This document shows, piece after piece, positions 23,773-31,113 of a stretch of 42,334 nt of DNA. Position numbers and translations under genes: made by a program. Source of the DNA: Bacillota bacterium (GTDB lineage: Bacteria > Bacillota > Halanaerobiia > B1SED10-174); contig SKTZ01000069.1 of NCBI GenBank assembly GCA_007122335.1, positions 1-42,334 on the forward strand, in the 5' to 3' direction. A model generated the notes under the pieces. That model saw only the letters and a program-made list of their open reading frames with translations. It searched no databases and was not told the origin of the DNA. Positions within the stretch are counted from its first letter, which is position 1. Each line of letters opens with the position of its first letter.

Positions 23773-24976
23773 GGGGTCAATTCCCCGTTATGCTTTTTCA
23801 ATGGCCCTGGGTAAATTAACTAAGAGTGCTTTTTTTAATTCTTTTTCCAATATTCAGCTGGAAAACCTCCCCCCTCCCTCCTTTCCCAACGGAGAATGGG
23901 TGGAGGTTAATCCCTATTACGGTGGAATCTGTGGTAGTGATATGGGTTTGATTTTACTCCACGATTCTCCATATACTTCTCCTTTTGTCTCTTTTCCCTT
24001 CGTTATCGGCCATGAAAACTGTGGGACCATTTCCAGGGTTGGGTCTGAAGTAAAAAACCTGAAAGAAGGAATGCGAGTTGTGGTCGATCCCCTGCTCCCC
24101 TGCCGGACCAGGGGAATTAAAAACATCTGTCCTGCCTGCCAGGCCGGAAATGAATCTCGGTGTATCAATTTTTCCAGGGGAAATCTTTCCCCTGGTTTAA
24201 TGACTGGAACCTGTCGAGATACCGGGGGCAGCTGGAGTGAAGCATTTATAGCCCATGAAAGCCAGGTTATAACCCTCCCCGACGAAATTTCCTTTGAACA
24301 GGGAGCCCTTCTGGACTCTTTTGCTTCTGCATTACATCCTGCTGCCCGTAATTTTCCCCGAAAAGAAACGGATCGAGTCCTGATTATTGGGTCAGGACCC
24401 GTTGGAATATGCTTAGTCTATGCCCTGCGGGCTCTTGATTATCAGGGGGAAATCACCATTTTAGCAAAATATGATTTCCAGGCCAGAGCTGCCCGACTTG
24501 CCGGGGCGGATACGGTAATTTTTTCCGGGCCAGGTACTCCCCAACAGGTTGCAGACCACTTCGGTCTGGAAATGTTAAAACCTTTAATGGGGAAAAATAT
24601 CCCTCTGGGTGGTGTAAATTTAGTCTTTGATTGTGTTGGCAATTCCCGCAGTATTAAAGACGGCCTTTACTGGACCGCACCCGGGGGTGATTTAGTTCTT
24701 GTAGGCCTGGCTTCTTTTCCCAAAGGAGTTGACTGGACCCCTATCTGGCTGAAAGAATTAAATATTAAGGGAATTTTTGCCTACAGTTCAGAAAAGTACA
24801 TGGGGAAACAGCTATCAACTTATCAACTTGCCCTTAATTTAATCTGTGATAAAGGAATTGACCTTGCCCCTCTGCTTACCCATACCTTTTCTCTTAATGA
24901 ATACAAAGAAGCTATTAGGGCAAATCTGAATAAAAAAGAAAACGGCATAATTAAAAGCGCTTTTAAGATTAGATAA
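23753..24976 (+). CDS. Zinc-binding medium-chain dehydrogenase
   Basis: 407 residues. Catalytic zinc ligands: Cys in GGICGSD, His-Glu in IGHENCG. Four structural cysteines occur, but the first is moved apart from the others (C-x8-C-x2-C-x7-C instead of the usual even spacing). Rossmann motif IGSGPVGICLVYAL. It starts at GTG 23753, 6 nt after GGAGGAG, inside the synthase gene, so the two are coupled. A threonine 3-dehydrogenase role would suit a Kbl partner, but the N-terminus is unlike Tdh; oxidation of another alcohol product is equally possible. Confidence 0.85.
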   Translation: MQAIQFKGSIPRYAFSMALGKLTKSAFFNSFSNIQLENLPPPSFPNGEWVEVNPYYGGICGSDMGLILLHDSPYTSPFVSFPFVIGHENCGTISRVGSEVKNLKEGMRVVVDPLLPCRTRGIKNICPACQAGNESRCINFSRGNLSPGLMTGTCRDTGGSWSEAFIAHESQVITLPDEISFEQGALLDSFASALHPAARNFPRKETDRVLIIGSGPVGICLVYALRALDYQGEITILAKYDFQARAARLAGADTVIFSGPGTPQQVADHFGLEMLKPLMGKNIPLGGVNLVFDCVGNSRSIKDGLYWTAPGGDLVLVGLASFPKGVDWTPIWLKELNIKGIFAYSSEKYMGKQLSTYQLALNLICDKGIDLAPLLTHTFSLNEYKEAIRANLNKKENGIIKSAFKIR

Positions 24977-24980
24977 AAAG

Positions 24981-25004
24981 AAAAAGCCCGCAAAGGGCTT
25001 TTTT
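24981..25004. terminator. Intrinsic terminator, usable from both sides
   Basis: AAAAAGCCC (24981-24989), loop GCAAA, GGGCTTTTTT to 25004. It lies directly behind the dehydrogenase and faces the converging uppP homologue. Confidence 0.9.
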
Positions 25005-25065
25005 CATTTGGAAATACTGGCCTCAAATTAAACTGCTAAATAAATCCCCAAAGGGAGCCTTATTA

Positions 25066-25926
25066 TCAGAGATTAAATAAAAATGAAATTATAATAATTC
25101 CAGCCAGGGTCCAGACATAATAGGAGAAAAACCGAAATTTTGCCCGATAAAGCAGGGTAATTACAATATACAGGGCAAAAATCCCTACAACAGCTGCAAC
25201 CACAAAACCAATTACCAGGGCAAACCAGTCAAGATTTGCGATTCCAGAACTGAAATGAATTTCCAGTCCATGCAAAAAAGCTGCTCCCAGGATAGTTGGA
25301 ATGGCAATAAAAAAGCTGAATTCGGCAGCCCAGCGTCTTTTTAGCCCTACCAAAAGCGCAGCAACAATGGTAATTCCGCTCCGGCTAATTCCGGGTAGTA
25401 AAGCCACTGCCTGGGCCAGGCCAATAATAAGGGCCATCCACAGAGCGAAATCGCGCAATCCCCTGGGTCTGCGGGGTAAAACATCTGTAACCCAGAGTAA
25501 AATACCTGTTGTAATCAGAGTGAAAGCGATAAATATAGGTTGGGCAAAAGCCCTTTCAAACTGGTTTTTCAGGGGAAACCCAACAAGGCCTGTTACCAAA
25601 ACAGAAAAAAGCCCCAGCCCCATTAATTTAAGGTGCAGGGTTTCTTTTAAGGAAATATTTCCTTTCCGCCAGTTCTGGAAATCCTTCCAGGTATCCCGAA
25701 ACAATTGCCACAGGCTTTTTCTGAATACAAAAATTATAGAAACAACAGTTCCCACATGCACAACCAGGTCAAAAGCAATCATTTCAGGAGATTCCGGGAG
25801 AGAAAAACCTGCTCCCCTGTTTAATAACCAGTGTTGGACCAAAACCAGGTGGCTGGTCGAACTAACTGGAAAAAACATAAAAATTCCCTGGATAATTCCC
25901 AGGAGAATAGCTTCCCATACTGCCAT
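25066..25926 (-). CDS. Undecaprenyl-diphosphatase UppP/BacA homologue with altered active-site motif
   Basis: 286 residues, about eight membrane segments. UppP recycles undecaprenyl-PP for cell-wall synthesis and gives bacitracin resistance. The second conserved motif is intact (LLPGISRSG). In the first, the family pattern (E/Q)-x3-E-F-L-P-x-S-S-T-G-H reads Q13-GIF-M17-FFPVSSTSH: the second glutamate, important for catalysis, is methionine, and the Gly before His is Ser. It may be a diverged or non-classical member. ATG 25926 is 8 nt after GGAGG; an in-frame TTG at 25941 overlaps that site. Confidence 0.85.
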   Translation of the reverse strand: MAVWEAILLGIIQGIFMFFPVSSTSHLVLVQHWLLNRGAGFSLPESPEMIAFDLVVHVGTVVSIIFVFRKSLWQLFRDTWKDFQNWRKGNISLKETLHLKLMGLGLFSVLVTGLVGFPLKNQFERAFAQPIFIAFTLITTGILLWVTDVLPRRPRGLRDFALWMALIIGLAQAVALLPGISRSGITIVAALLVGLKRRWAAEFSFFIAIPTILGAAFLHGLEIHFSSGIANLDWFALVIGFVVAAVVGIFALYIVITLLYRAKFRFFSYYVWTLAGIIIISFLFNL

Positions 25927-25959
25927 CTTTGTTGCCTCCAACCAAAAAGGAATTATTAA

Positions 25960-25993
25960 AATAAATCGGCCCGCCTGAGCAGGCCGATTTATT
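25960..25993 (-). terminator. Stem-loop terminator behind the ferritin-like gene
   Basis: AATAAATCGGCC (25960-25971) and GGCCGATTTATT (25982-25993) form a perfect 12-bp stem with a 10-nt loop. Read on the minus strand it is followed by TTTAATAATT, a modest T-rich tail. Confidence 0.65.
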
Positions 25994-26010
25994 ATCTTTC
26001 CTGCTGTTTT

Positions 26011-26493
26011 TTAACCAAGCAGGGTTTCGAAATCGTCTTCGTGTTCTACTTCTTCCTGCATAATGTGGCGGATTACGTGGAAGGTAATCGGGTCTTTAAT
26101 ATCGGTCTTTAATTTTTCCATAATTTCTTCGTATACTTTAATTGCACACTGCTCGGCTTCGATTCCTGCCTCGAGGAAAGCCTTACAATCGGTGGGGTCT
26201 TCAGGGAGGTTCACAGTTTTGCAGTTAGCCATAGCTTTAAGCTGGTCGAATTCCCTGATTACTTCGCCACCGAGCTGACCGATTCTCTCGGCAAGTTCCT
26301 CGGCATGCTCAAGTTCTTCGTCAGCAATTTCACTGAATTTGCTGGCGACAGCTTCTCTATTTATACCCTCTGCAATTTCAGCAGCGGTTTTATAATAGAA
26401 GAATGCCAGCCATTCATCAGCGTACGCCTTATTCAAATCCTCGATCAACTCATCCACTTTTGGTCCTACCATTTTTCTTGCATATTCACCCAT
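26011..26493 (-). CDS. Ferritin-like diiron protein (bacterioferritin/DPSL type)
   Basis: 160 residues, four-helix ferritin-like fold. Metal ligand pattern: Glu27 (ADEWLAFFYY), Glu-Glu-x2-His (ADEELEHAEEL), a Glu in AGIEAEQCAIKVYEEI, and EEVEHEDDFETL. It has no rubredoxin domain, so it is not a classical rubrerythrin. Cysteines in ANCK, TDCK and EQCA recall the thiol-containing Dps-like (DPSL) proteins. It probably stores iron or removes peroxide. ATG 26493 follows AGGAGG. It is 40 nt downstream of the superoxide reductase gene and very likely in one transcript with it. Confidence 0.85.
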   Translation of the reverse strand: MGEYARKMVGPKVDELIEDLNKAYADEWLAFFYYKTAAEIAEGINREAVASKFSEIADEELEHAEELAERIGQLGGEVIREFDQLKAMANCKTVNLPEDPTDCKAFLEAGIEAEQCAIKVYEEIMEKLKTDIKDPITFHVIRHIMQEEVEHEDDFETLLG

Positions 26494-26533
26494 TAAGTAT
26501 CTACCTCCTATTTATATAGTTTATTATTTTGGA

Positions 26534-26926
26534 TTAAAAACCTATGTCTTGTTCGCCTTCCCAGAGCCCATGAATGTTACAATAACTAACTGCCATTAAC
26601 TTACCGGGCTTTTCGAGAGTAATGGTTGTTTTTACCGAAGGCTCACATTTCGCTGGCCCGGTGTCAGGACCCTGAACCGATTCCCCGTGCGCTTCAAAAT
26701 GAAAAGACCCCAGGTGATAGGTAAACTTATCACCTTCTGGCTGGAAAAATAATTTTATCCAGCTAATATGGTGCTCAGTTGTATGGGGGTGGGGAATTTC
26801 AGCGCCCACCGCAAGATGGACGTCAAATGGTTTGCCTTTTTCAGGCTGGTCCTCGATTTTGATTACGGGAACGTGTTTTTCGTTCTTCCAATCAGCCGTT
26901 TGTATATAATTGCCGATGGTTCCCAT
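26534..26926 (-). CDS. Superoxide reductase, neelaredoxin (class II) type
   Basis: 130 residues. Reduces superoxide to peroxide without making oxygen, as in strict anaerobes. Ligands of the Fe(His)4Cys centre are visible: Glu16/His18 (NEKHVPVI), His46 and His52 (IPHPHTTEH), Cys116 and His119 (YCNIHGLWEG). The N-terminal FeCys4 domain of desulfoferrodoxin is absent, so electrons must come from a separate rubredoxin, not encoded nearby. The ATG at 26926 follows AAAGGAGGGG. It precedes the ferritin-like gene, which could deal with the resulting peroxide and iron. Confidence 0.95.
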   Translation of the reverse strand: MGTIGNYIQTADWKNEKHVPVIKIEDQPEKGKPFDVHLAVGAEIPHPHTTEHHISWIKLFFQPEGDKFTYHLGSFHFEAHGESVQGPDTGPAKCEPSVKTTITLEKPGKLMAVSYCNIHGLWEGEQDIGF

Positions 26927-27008
26927 TAAATCACCCCTCCTTTCGGAATCTATATACTATTTCTATTTACAAAAAGGTTTTCCTTCCTAAATTAGAATAA
27001 TTATTTTT

Positions 27009-28367
27009 CTAACTTTTCTCTTTTTCCCAGAAAGGTAGAATAATGGTTATTATAGGTAAAAGCCAGTTCATAAAAGCAAAGGGCAGGTAAGCAAGAACGT
27101 CTACCCCCAGGACACTAACCACAAGCAAAGCATTTATGTTCCAGGGAATCAGCGGAGAAAAAACAAGGCCTGTGTCAGCGAGGGTTCTCCCCAAAAGGGG
27201 TAGAGCCTTTTTTTCTTTAAAAACCGGGAAAAAGGTATGCCCGGGTAATAAAACAGCCAGCAGTTGATTGCAACCTACCATGGCAACAAAAATTCCTGAT
27301 AATCCTGTATAAAAGACGAGTCCGGTAAGACGTTGCACCTTTTTCATCAGACTTTGTAAAACCAGGGAAAAAACGCCCAACCCCTCCAGGATTCCCGCCA
27401 GGCAGGAGGCCAGCATAATCAGGGCTAGTAAATCCAGCAGGCTGAGAATCCCTCCCCGGGAAAACAATTGGTCCAGGAAAGGCTCTCCGGTAGCAAGGGT
27501 TAAACCATCATACATACTTTCCAGGATCCCGATAACCTCACCCGGGAGAATAATAAATCCCAATATGAGGCTGAGGATAAGGCCTGCAGCCAGGTTGGGT
27601 AAGGTTGGGAGCCGAAACAGTGCCGCGACAATGATAAATACCGGCGGCAGCAGGGCCCAGGGGGTTACAGAGAAGTTTTCCGCAACAAAAGTCAATAATT
27701 CAGTCCCTGCAGATCCCAGATAGTCAGTATCATCACTCAAATTTCTTCCCAGCCAGAAATAAAGCCCCCCGGAAATTAAAAAAGCAGGAACTGTAGTCAA
27801 AACCATTTTACCAAGAAGATCTCGAATGGAAATCCTGGCAGTGTGAGCTGTAAAAATGGCGATGGCTGAAACCGGAGAAAAACGATCCCCAAAATAAGAC
27901 CCGGAAACAATTGCTCCTGCAACAATAGGCAGGGGCAGGCCCAAGCTGCTTCCAATACTGAAAAGAGCCAAACCCATGGTACTTATCGTCCCAAATCCGG
28001 TTCCCATTGCCAGGGAAACTATCGAGCACAGTAAAAAAGAAATAAGGTAAAAAAACCGGGGACTGATTAAATCCAAACCAAAAAAAACCATTGTTGGAAT
28101 GGTCCCCATATACATCCAGACCCCAATCAGGGCCCCAATCAGCATCAGAATGAGAACAATAGGCCCTGATTTTTGTAATCCTTTTAAGATCATTTCTTCA
28201 ACTTTGATCCAGTCTCCACCCCATATTACCGCCAGAAAAGCCGTAATAATTAACTGGAAAAGAATGGGCAGGTGAAGAGGTAGCCCCAGAAGGCCAAACC
28301 CTACAAAAACAAGAACTGCCATTATGATTAGAATTAAGATTGCTTTTCTTAAGCTAATTGCAGGCAT
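27009..28367 (-). CDS. nhaC: NhaC-family Na+/H+ antiporter
   Basis: 452 residues, 11-13 predicted membrane segments. Family signatures: GTGFGTISTMG, IVSGSYFGDRFSPVSAIAIFTAHTA, and a C-terminal ADTGLVFSPLIPWNINA. It exports Na+ in exchange for H+. GGGGG is 7 nt before the ATG. It is 37 nt downstream of the small MetS-like gene and reads the same way, so it probably belongs to the NSS symporter transcript: the symporter brings in Na+ with an amino acid and the antiporter removes it. Confidence 0.93.
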   Translation of the reverse strand: MPAISLRKAILILIIMAVLVFVGFGLLGLPLHLPILFQLIITAFLAVIWGGDWIKVEEMILKGLQKSGPIVLILMLIGALIGVWMYMGTIPTMVFFGLDLISPRFFYLISFLLCSIVSLAMGTGFGTISTMGLALFSIGSSLGLPLPIVAGAIVSGSYFGDRFSPVSAIAIFTAHTARISIRDLLGKMVLTTVPAFLISGGLYFWLGRNLSDDTDYLGSAGTELLTFVAENFSVTPWALLPPVFIIVAALFRLPTLPNLAAGLILSLILGFIILPGEVIGILESMYDGLTLATGEPFLDQLFSRGGILSLLDLLALIMLASCLAGILEGLGVFSLVLQSLMKKVQRLTGLVFYTGLSGIFVAMVGCNQLLAVLLPGHTFFPVFKEKKALPLLGRTLADTGLVFSPLIPWNINALLVVSVLGVDVLAYLPFAFMNWLLPIITIILPFWEKEKS

Positions 28368-28404
28368 AACGGCCCCCTAAAAAAGCCATGAAATATTGTA
28401 ATTT

Positions 28405-28521
28405 TTACTCTCTGGGATCATATTTTTTTTCGGATTTTATTGCGATACCGGTGAAATAAAACAATCCCCCAAAAATTACTATCAAGCCAAAAAGCAACAT
28501 CAAAATGGCATCAAATGGCAT
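28405..28521 (-). CDS. MetS-like small subunit of the NSS transporter
   Basis: 38 residues, not previously delimited because of its size. ATG 28521 follows GGAGGG with 6-nt spacing. One membrane helix (about residues 5-25, ILMLLFGLIVIFGGLFYF) and a short charged tail (KSEKKYDPRE). It lies 15 nt after the stop of the NSS symporter gene. This arrangement is that of MetP-MetS of Corynebacterium and similar pairs, where a tiny membrane protein is needed with the symporter. The assignment rests on size, topology and position. Confidence 0.75.
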   Translation of the reverse strand: MPFDAILMLLFGLIVIFGGLFYFTGIAIKSEKKYDPRE

Positions 28522-28536
28522 GTCCTTCCCTCCTAT

Positions 28537-30033
28537 TTAATCTGAAGGCCGATCAAGAAAATCTGGACGGGATGCTTTTTTCCGGGCAAAGATAAATGCA
28601 ACCGGAATTAAAACAAGGACAACGGCCCAACCACCAAAGAGAAGACTGGTTGTTGGGTAATCACGGTACGGTACCACCAATCTTTCACTCAAGCTTAGAA
28701 TAATGGAAATTCCAAGAATTAAAGGGGTGACATATTTTATCATTATATCCCACCAGACGCCTACCTGAACGTCAGAAACAGGGTTAATAAATTTCCGCAT
28801 TTTATCAGCCTTGTAGACCCAACCAATGAAAATGCATTCCAAAAGCCCCACAACTGCCAGGCCAAAATTATTAACAAAATGATCGACAATATCCAGCCAC
28901 CAGAGGCCGGCGCCAGTTGAAAAAACAAGACCCAAAAGAAAACCGAATAGACAGACCAGAGAAACCAAGATAGACCTATTTACCTTAAATTTGTCGTCGA
29001 GACTCGTAATAACCGATTCCGCAAGAGAAAAAGCAGAATCGATTCCCAGTGTAAGCAGGGTCAGGAAAAAAATAAATCCAAAGAAAGCTGCTCCGAATGG
29101 AAGAAGAGAAATTGCCTCGGGATAAGCAATAAAAGCCAGCCCAATTCCTTCTTCAACGACGCTTTCAACGCCCACATTTTGCACTCCAGCCATGTAACCC
29201 AGAGTTCCAAAAACCGCAAATCCCGCAAGGAAACTTATCCCAGCATCTGCAAGGGCAGTAATAATAGCATTGTTATTGATGTCACTGCTGCGGGGCAAAT
29301 AGGAAGCATAGGCAATCATCACTCCAAAACCCAGACTCAGGGTAAAAAATACCTGGGAATAAGCTGCAACCCAGACATTATAATCCAGCAGAGCGGAAAA
29401 ATCTGGCTGCAGGTAATAATTAAGGCCTTCAATTGCCCCCGGAAGAGTAACTGCTCTTGCACTTAGGATCAACAGCAGAATAATCGGCAGCGGAACAGTT
29501 ACCAGAACAACCTTGCCTAAAAATTGCACCCCTCTGTGCAGAATAAACCAGATTACAAACCAGGTTAAAAGCAGTCCAATCATAACCGGAACACTGATAG
29601 GGCCAAATTGCAGGGGCCCATCTGTTGAATTTAAAATATCTCTATAGAAAAATTCAAGGACCTTGCCATCCCAGGCTACTGAAAGGGCAGCATAAATATA
29701 GTTCCAGGTCCAGGCCATTATAACCGCATAATAGGACATTATAATAAAACCAATAAAAACAGCCCACCAGCCCAAACCTTCCCAGATTTTTTTTATCCTG
29801 GCAATTGCGCCGGGGGCACCAGCCTGCATTTTTTGGCCAAGCCCATATTCTAAAATAAGCAAGGGTATCCCGGCTGTGAAGAGGGCGATAAAAAAAGGAA
29901 TTAAAAAAGCTCCTCCTCCATTTTGATATGCTATGTAAGGAAATCGCCAGGCATTACCCAGTCCTGCAGCGGACCCTATTGCGGCAAAAACAAAGGCAGG
30001 TCTATTCAACCAGCGCTCCCTTTTTATGGCCAT
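28537..30033 (-). CDS. Sodium-dependent amino-acid symporter (NSS/SLC6 family)
   Basis: 498 residues, about 12 membrane segments. The N-terminal signature WLNRPAFVFAAIGSAAGLGN, then WRFPYIAYQNGGGAF, is typical for the family and includes the unwound part of TM1 that binds Na+ and substrate. TM6 shows SQVFFTLSLGFGVMIAYASY and TM8 TLGIDSAFSLAESV. Substrate unknown; pairs with MetS-like subunits include methionine/alanine transporters. The start ATG 30033 follows GGAAAGGA. Downstream are the MetS-like subunit and NhaC. Confidence 0.93.
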   Translation of the reverse strand: MAIKRERWLNRPAFVFAAIGSAAGLGNAWRFPYIAYQNGGGAFLIPFFIALFTAGIPLLILEYGLGQKMQAGAPGAIARIKKIWEGLGWWAVFIGFIIMSYYAVIMAWTWNYIYAALSVAWDGKVLEFFYRDILNSTDGPLQFGPISVPVMIGLLLTWFVIWFILHRGVQFLGKVVLVTVPLPIILLLILSARAVTLPGAIEGLNYYLQPDFSALLDYNVWVAAYSQVFFTLSLGFGVMIAYASYLPRSSDINNNAIITALADAGISFLAGFAVFGTLGYMAGVQNVGVESVVEEGIGLAFIAYPEAISLLPFGAAFFGFIFFLTLLTLGIDSAFSLAESVITSLDDKFKVNRSILVSLVCLFGFLLGLVFSTGAGLWWLDIVDHFVNNFGLAVVGLLECIFIGWVYKADKMRKFINPVSDVQVGVWWDIMIKYVTPLILGISIILSLSERLVVPYRDYPTTSLLFGGWAVVLVLIPVAFIFARKKASRPDFLDRPSD

Positions 30034-30099
30034 ATTTACACCATCCTTTCCGGGGAAACGGATTTGTTTCTGTCAATATATTTCTGCACCTGTTATTAT

Positions 30100-31035
30100 T
30101 TACCTGCTTGAGGACTGGCAAAGCTGACCCAGCAGTTCTTTTATTATTTTAAAATCGTCTCCAGCCCCTTTAAAACCAACGAAATTTTCATCACCCCAGA
30201 GATTCTCCACCTTGCTATCCCCTATTCCCTTTTTCATAACTTCCAAAAGATCAATTTCTTCTTCGTAGGCGGGGTTTTGAACCAGCCTGATACTGATATC
30301 TTCCCCTTCCTGGGAAAAAACCATTGCGATATCAGCACCCAGTTCGATCAACATCATGGCAACATAATAAACATAATCGGGGCTGGTCCTGGTAAAAACC
30401 AGGAGTTTATCTTTTAACCAGAACAGCTCGGCATCAATAGCAGCTTTAAGTTTGGTTTCCCGGGAGAGCTTGCGGCTAATCCTGAGAACTTCCAGGGCTT
30501 TTTTAAAATTAATCGAACCTTCTTCTAAAATTTCCCCAAGAATAATAATTGTTTCATTTTTGGCCTTTTCTAAATAAATGGTATCCCCAAGAATTCCCGC
30601 TGACAGGGCCAGGGCGATATTTTCATCTATGGGAAATTCCATTTCCCGCAACACCTGATAAACCATCTGACAGGTGGAATCAACTTTTTCATGGTAATAA
30701 GCTTCTGCCCCTTCTAAAAGCTTATTGTTGGAGTGATGGTCAATTACGGCATATTTGCCCAGTTGAATATCTGGAAGTTGCTGCATATCTGCGGTATCGG
30801 CAATTACAATTTTCTCTTCACTCAGATCAAGGGGACCATAGTCCACTTCGAAACCAATTTCATCCATTAATTCCTGTCCGTGCTCAGAAACACTTTTGGG
30901 AACCACAATATAGCCGCCGGTAAGGCGACTTAAAACATAACCGGCTGCCAGGGCGTCTGCATCCGAGTCATCATGAATTAAAATAGCTGGCTTTTTATCA
31001 CTTATTTCCCGGATAAATTTAATAAATTCTTTCAT
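30100..31035 (-). CDS. DHH-family phosphoesterase
   Basis: 311 residues. DHH motifs: LIHDDSDADALAAG (metal ligands Asp), IADTADM, and VIDHHSNN. Substrate-binding DHHA1-like region at the C-terminus with MAMLIELG-like MMLIELGADIAMVF and a final KGAGDDFKIIKEL (usually GGGH in nanoRNases). Related proteins are oligoribonucleases, c-di-AMP phosphodiesterases and inorganic pyrophosphatases; which substrate it uses is uncertain. ATG 31035 is 6 nt after CAGGAGG; the frame remains open to 31062. Divergent from polX with a 78-nt gap. Confidence 0.85.
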   Translation of the reverse strand: MKEFIKFIREISDKKPAILIHDDSDADALAAGYVLSRLTGGYIVVPKSVSEHGQELMDEIGFEVDYGPLDLSEEKIVIADTADMQQLPDIQLGKYAVIDHHSNNKLLEGAEAYYHEKVDSTCQMVYQVLREMEFPIDENIALALSAGILGDTIYLEKAKNETIIILGEILEEGSINFKKALEVLRISRKLSRETKLKAAIDAELFWLKDKLLVFTRTSPDYVYYVAMMLIELGADIAMVFSQEGEDISIRLVQNPAYEEEIDLLEVMKKGIGDSKVENLWGDENFVGFKGAGDDFKIIKELLGQLCQSSSR

Positions 31036-31113
31036 GTTGTTATCCTCCTGTTCTTTACTCAAGAGAAGGGAATTTCTTCTTTCCTGACGAAATATTTATT
31101 TTGAGGTGATAAA

